Part shown: positions 44,939 through 46,128 of the stretch, one piece after another
Position numbering within the stretch: the first letter of the stretch is position 1
Layout: each line of letters opens with the position of its first letter
Source: Treponema sp.
Lineage (GTDB): Bacteria > Spirochaetota > Spirochaetia > Treponematales > Breznakiellaceae
Length of the DNA stretch: 46,128 bases
Direction: 5' to 3'
NCBI GenBank assembly: GCA_031256035.1
Contig: JAIRRJ010000010.1
Coordinates: forward strand, 1-46,128
Notes under the pieces: generated by a model
What the model saw: only the letters and a program-made list of their open reading frames with translations
The model's database searches: none
Told to the model about the DNA's origin: nothing
Translations under genes and position numbers: made by a program

Positions 44939-46128
44939 ATGAAGAAAAAAAAGAAATGGGCAAAATTTCTTTTTAGAAGAAGGGTTTTTGTAACCCTGAC
45001 CCTTGTTGTTCAGATTGCCCTGATTATATTTCTCTTAGCCGGCGCGGGCAGATATTTTCATTTTCCGTATTGGATTCTCAACATTTTAAGCATTGCTGTC
45101 TGCATTCATGTGCTGAACAAGCATGAAAAAGCAGCTTACAAACTAACATGGATTTTTCTCATTCTACTGTTCCCTTTCTTTGGCGGAATCATGTACATTC
45201 TTTTCTCTTTCTGGTCAAATCCCAGAAAGCTGAAAAAAGCGCTTGACCGGAATATACACAACAGCAAAGACGCCTTTTATCTTCCGGGAAACCGGCTTAC
45301 AGAATTTATAAACGCCCATCCCGAGTTCAGAACCAACGCGCAGTATTTGCAGGAATTGGCGGGCTTTCCCGTATATGCCAACACAAGGCAGATATATTTT
45401 GATTCGGGATATGCTTTTTTTCAAAGAGTGCTGAAAGAACTGGAAAAGGCGGAACATTATATCTTTCTGGAATTTTTTATTTTGAAAGAAGGATATATGC
45501 TGGGCGCCATTATGGAGATACTGGAAAAAAAAGCCGCGCAGGGTCTTGATGTGCGGATAATGTACGATGACCTCGGCTGTTTTTTTACCCTGCCGCCGGA
45601 TTACCATGAAACCCTGTCAGAGAAAGGAATTAAAACTTTTATTTTTAATCCGTTCAGGCCGATTGTTTCTTCATTGCAGAACAACCGCGATCACCGTAAA
45701 ATTATTTCTATTGACGGCAAGGCTGCGTTCACGGGCGGTCTCAATGTTGCTGATGAGTATATTAACGCCGTTGAACGTTTTGGCCACTGGAAAGATGCGG
45801 GAATAATGCTTGAAGGAGAGGGCGCATGGTCGCTCACCCTGATTTTCCTGCAAATGTGGAATCTGGGGCAAAAGGAGAAGGATGATTATGCGTCATTTTA
45901 TCCGTGGAAAAACGGCGCCGCCGCCATCACCGGCAACAATGATTGGGGTTTTGTACAGCCATACGCGGACAGTCCCATTGACAGGGAAAATGTGGGCGAG
46001 CATGTGTATATTCAGATCATCAATCAGGCAAGGAAATATGTTTATATTAACACCCCCTATCTTGTTGTTGATGATAACCTGTTGTCCGCCCTGACGCTTG
46101 CGGCAAAAAGCGGAGTTGATGTGCGCAT
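44939..46128 (+). CDS. cls: cardiolipin synthase-type phospholipase D protein, 3' end outside window
   Basis: 396 codons are visible and the frame is still open at the window end. The protein starts with a lysine run and two membrane helices (about residues 15-38 and 43-60, with a third at 68-90). The first PLD motif is NRDHRKIISIDGKAAFTGGLN (His about 252); the second HKD motif lies beyond the edge. The layout matches bacterial Cls, which joins phosphatidylglycerol units into cardiolipin at the inner membrane, including FLEFFILKEG and MYDDLGCF. The start is the ATG at 44939, with TATAAT only 9 nt upstream. Confidence 0.93.
   Translation, partial: MKKKKKWAKFLFRRRVFVTLTLVVQIALIIFLLAGAGRYFHFPYWILNILSIAVCIHVLNKHEKAAYKLTWIFLILLFPFFGGIMYILFSFWSNPRKLKKALDRNIHNSKDAFYLPGNRLTEFINAHPEFRTNAQYLQELAGFPVYANTRQIYFDSGYAFFQRVLKELEKAEHYIFLEFFILKEGYMLGAIMEILEKKAAQGLDVRIMYDDLGCFFTLPPDYHETLSEKGIKTFIFNPFRPIVSSLQNNRDHRKIISIDGKAAFTGGLNVADEYINAVERFGHWKDAGIMLEGEGAWSLTLIFLQMWNLGQKEKDDYASFYPWKNGAAAITGNNDWGFVQPYADSPIDRENVGEHVYIQIINQARKYVYINTPYLVVDDNLLSALTLAAKSGVDVR

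Overview
The window looks like chromosomal DNA of a host-associated spirochaete, most probably a gut-type Treponema. The clues are the gene order atoC-atoS-holB-like-cvpA-murG (from memory, the order around TP0519-TP0523 in T. pallidum), many lipoproteins with loose spirochaetal lipoboxes, CsgG/LpoB-like lipoproteins, GLUG/InlB-repeat surface lipoproteins, and a vitamin B12-dependent ribonucleotide reductase. The genus is an inference; no rRNA or tRNA gene was seen.

Layout. Positions 1-1783 hold the 3' part of a MalT-type LuxR regulator. From about 19.2 kb down to 1.8 kb nearly everything is on the minus strand in two tightly packed blocks. Block one is sua5, nrdJ, a THUMP-type methyltransferase, adk, a metallo-beta-lactamase-fold lipoprotein and a YdcF/ElyC-like membrane protein; it ends at a 114-bp imperfect palindrome. 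Block two is PBP1A, a small ParB-like protein, murG, cvpA, a clamp-loader subunit, a NtrB-like kinase, a NtrC-like sigma54 activator and a possible 51-residue peptide. It joins cell-wall synthesis, replication and a sigma54 two-component system. Positions 19.3-23.9 kb are an accessory stretch: two CsgG-like lipoproteins (the second apparently split from its DUF1566 domain by a frameshift), a HicB-like antitoxin with an unknown 91-residue neighbour, a BrnT/BrnA toxin-antitoxin pair with a palindromic operator in its promoter, and a coiled-coil PD-(D/E)XK-like protein. Then come potABC without potD (24.1-26.7 kb), a GH3 glycosidase lipoprotein (minus), and a large hybrid histidine kinase followed by three paralogous lipoprotein genes, the third broken. 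tyrA and aroF, an RNase II/R-family gene and a sigma70-family factor follow on the minus strand, then on the plus strand a spirochaete-type hypothetical, a YrdC/YciO protein, a MlotiK1-like cyclic-nucleotide-gated potassium channel and the 5' part of a cardiolipin synthase.

How the parts may connect. The sigma-factor gene at 41441-42292 is preceded by a near-perfect sigma54 promoter (TTGGCAC-N5-TTGCT, GG-N10-GC) with a perfect 11-bp palindrome just upstream. The same window encodes a sigma54 activator with an intact GAFTGA loop. This suggests a sigma54-to-sigma70-family cascade like Rrp2-RpoN-RpoS of Borrelia. A related but degenerate element lies before the second surface lipoprotein. Separately, several genes (PBP1A, murG, brnT, potA and, more weakly, others) have a -10 hexamer exactly 6 nt before the start codon and no room for a Shine-Dalgarno site, which predicts leaderless mRNAs.
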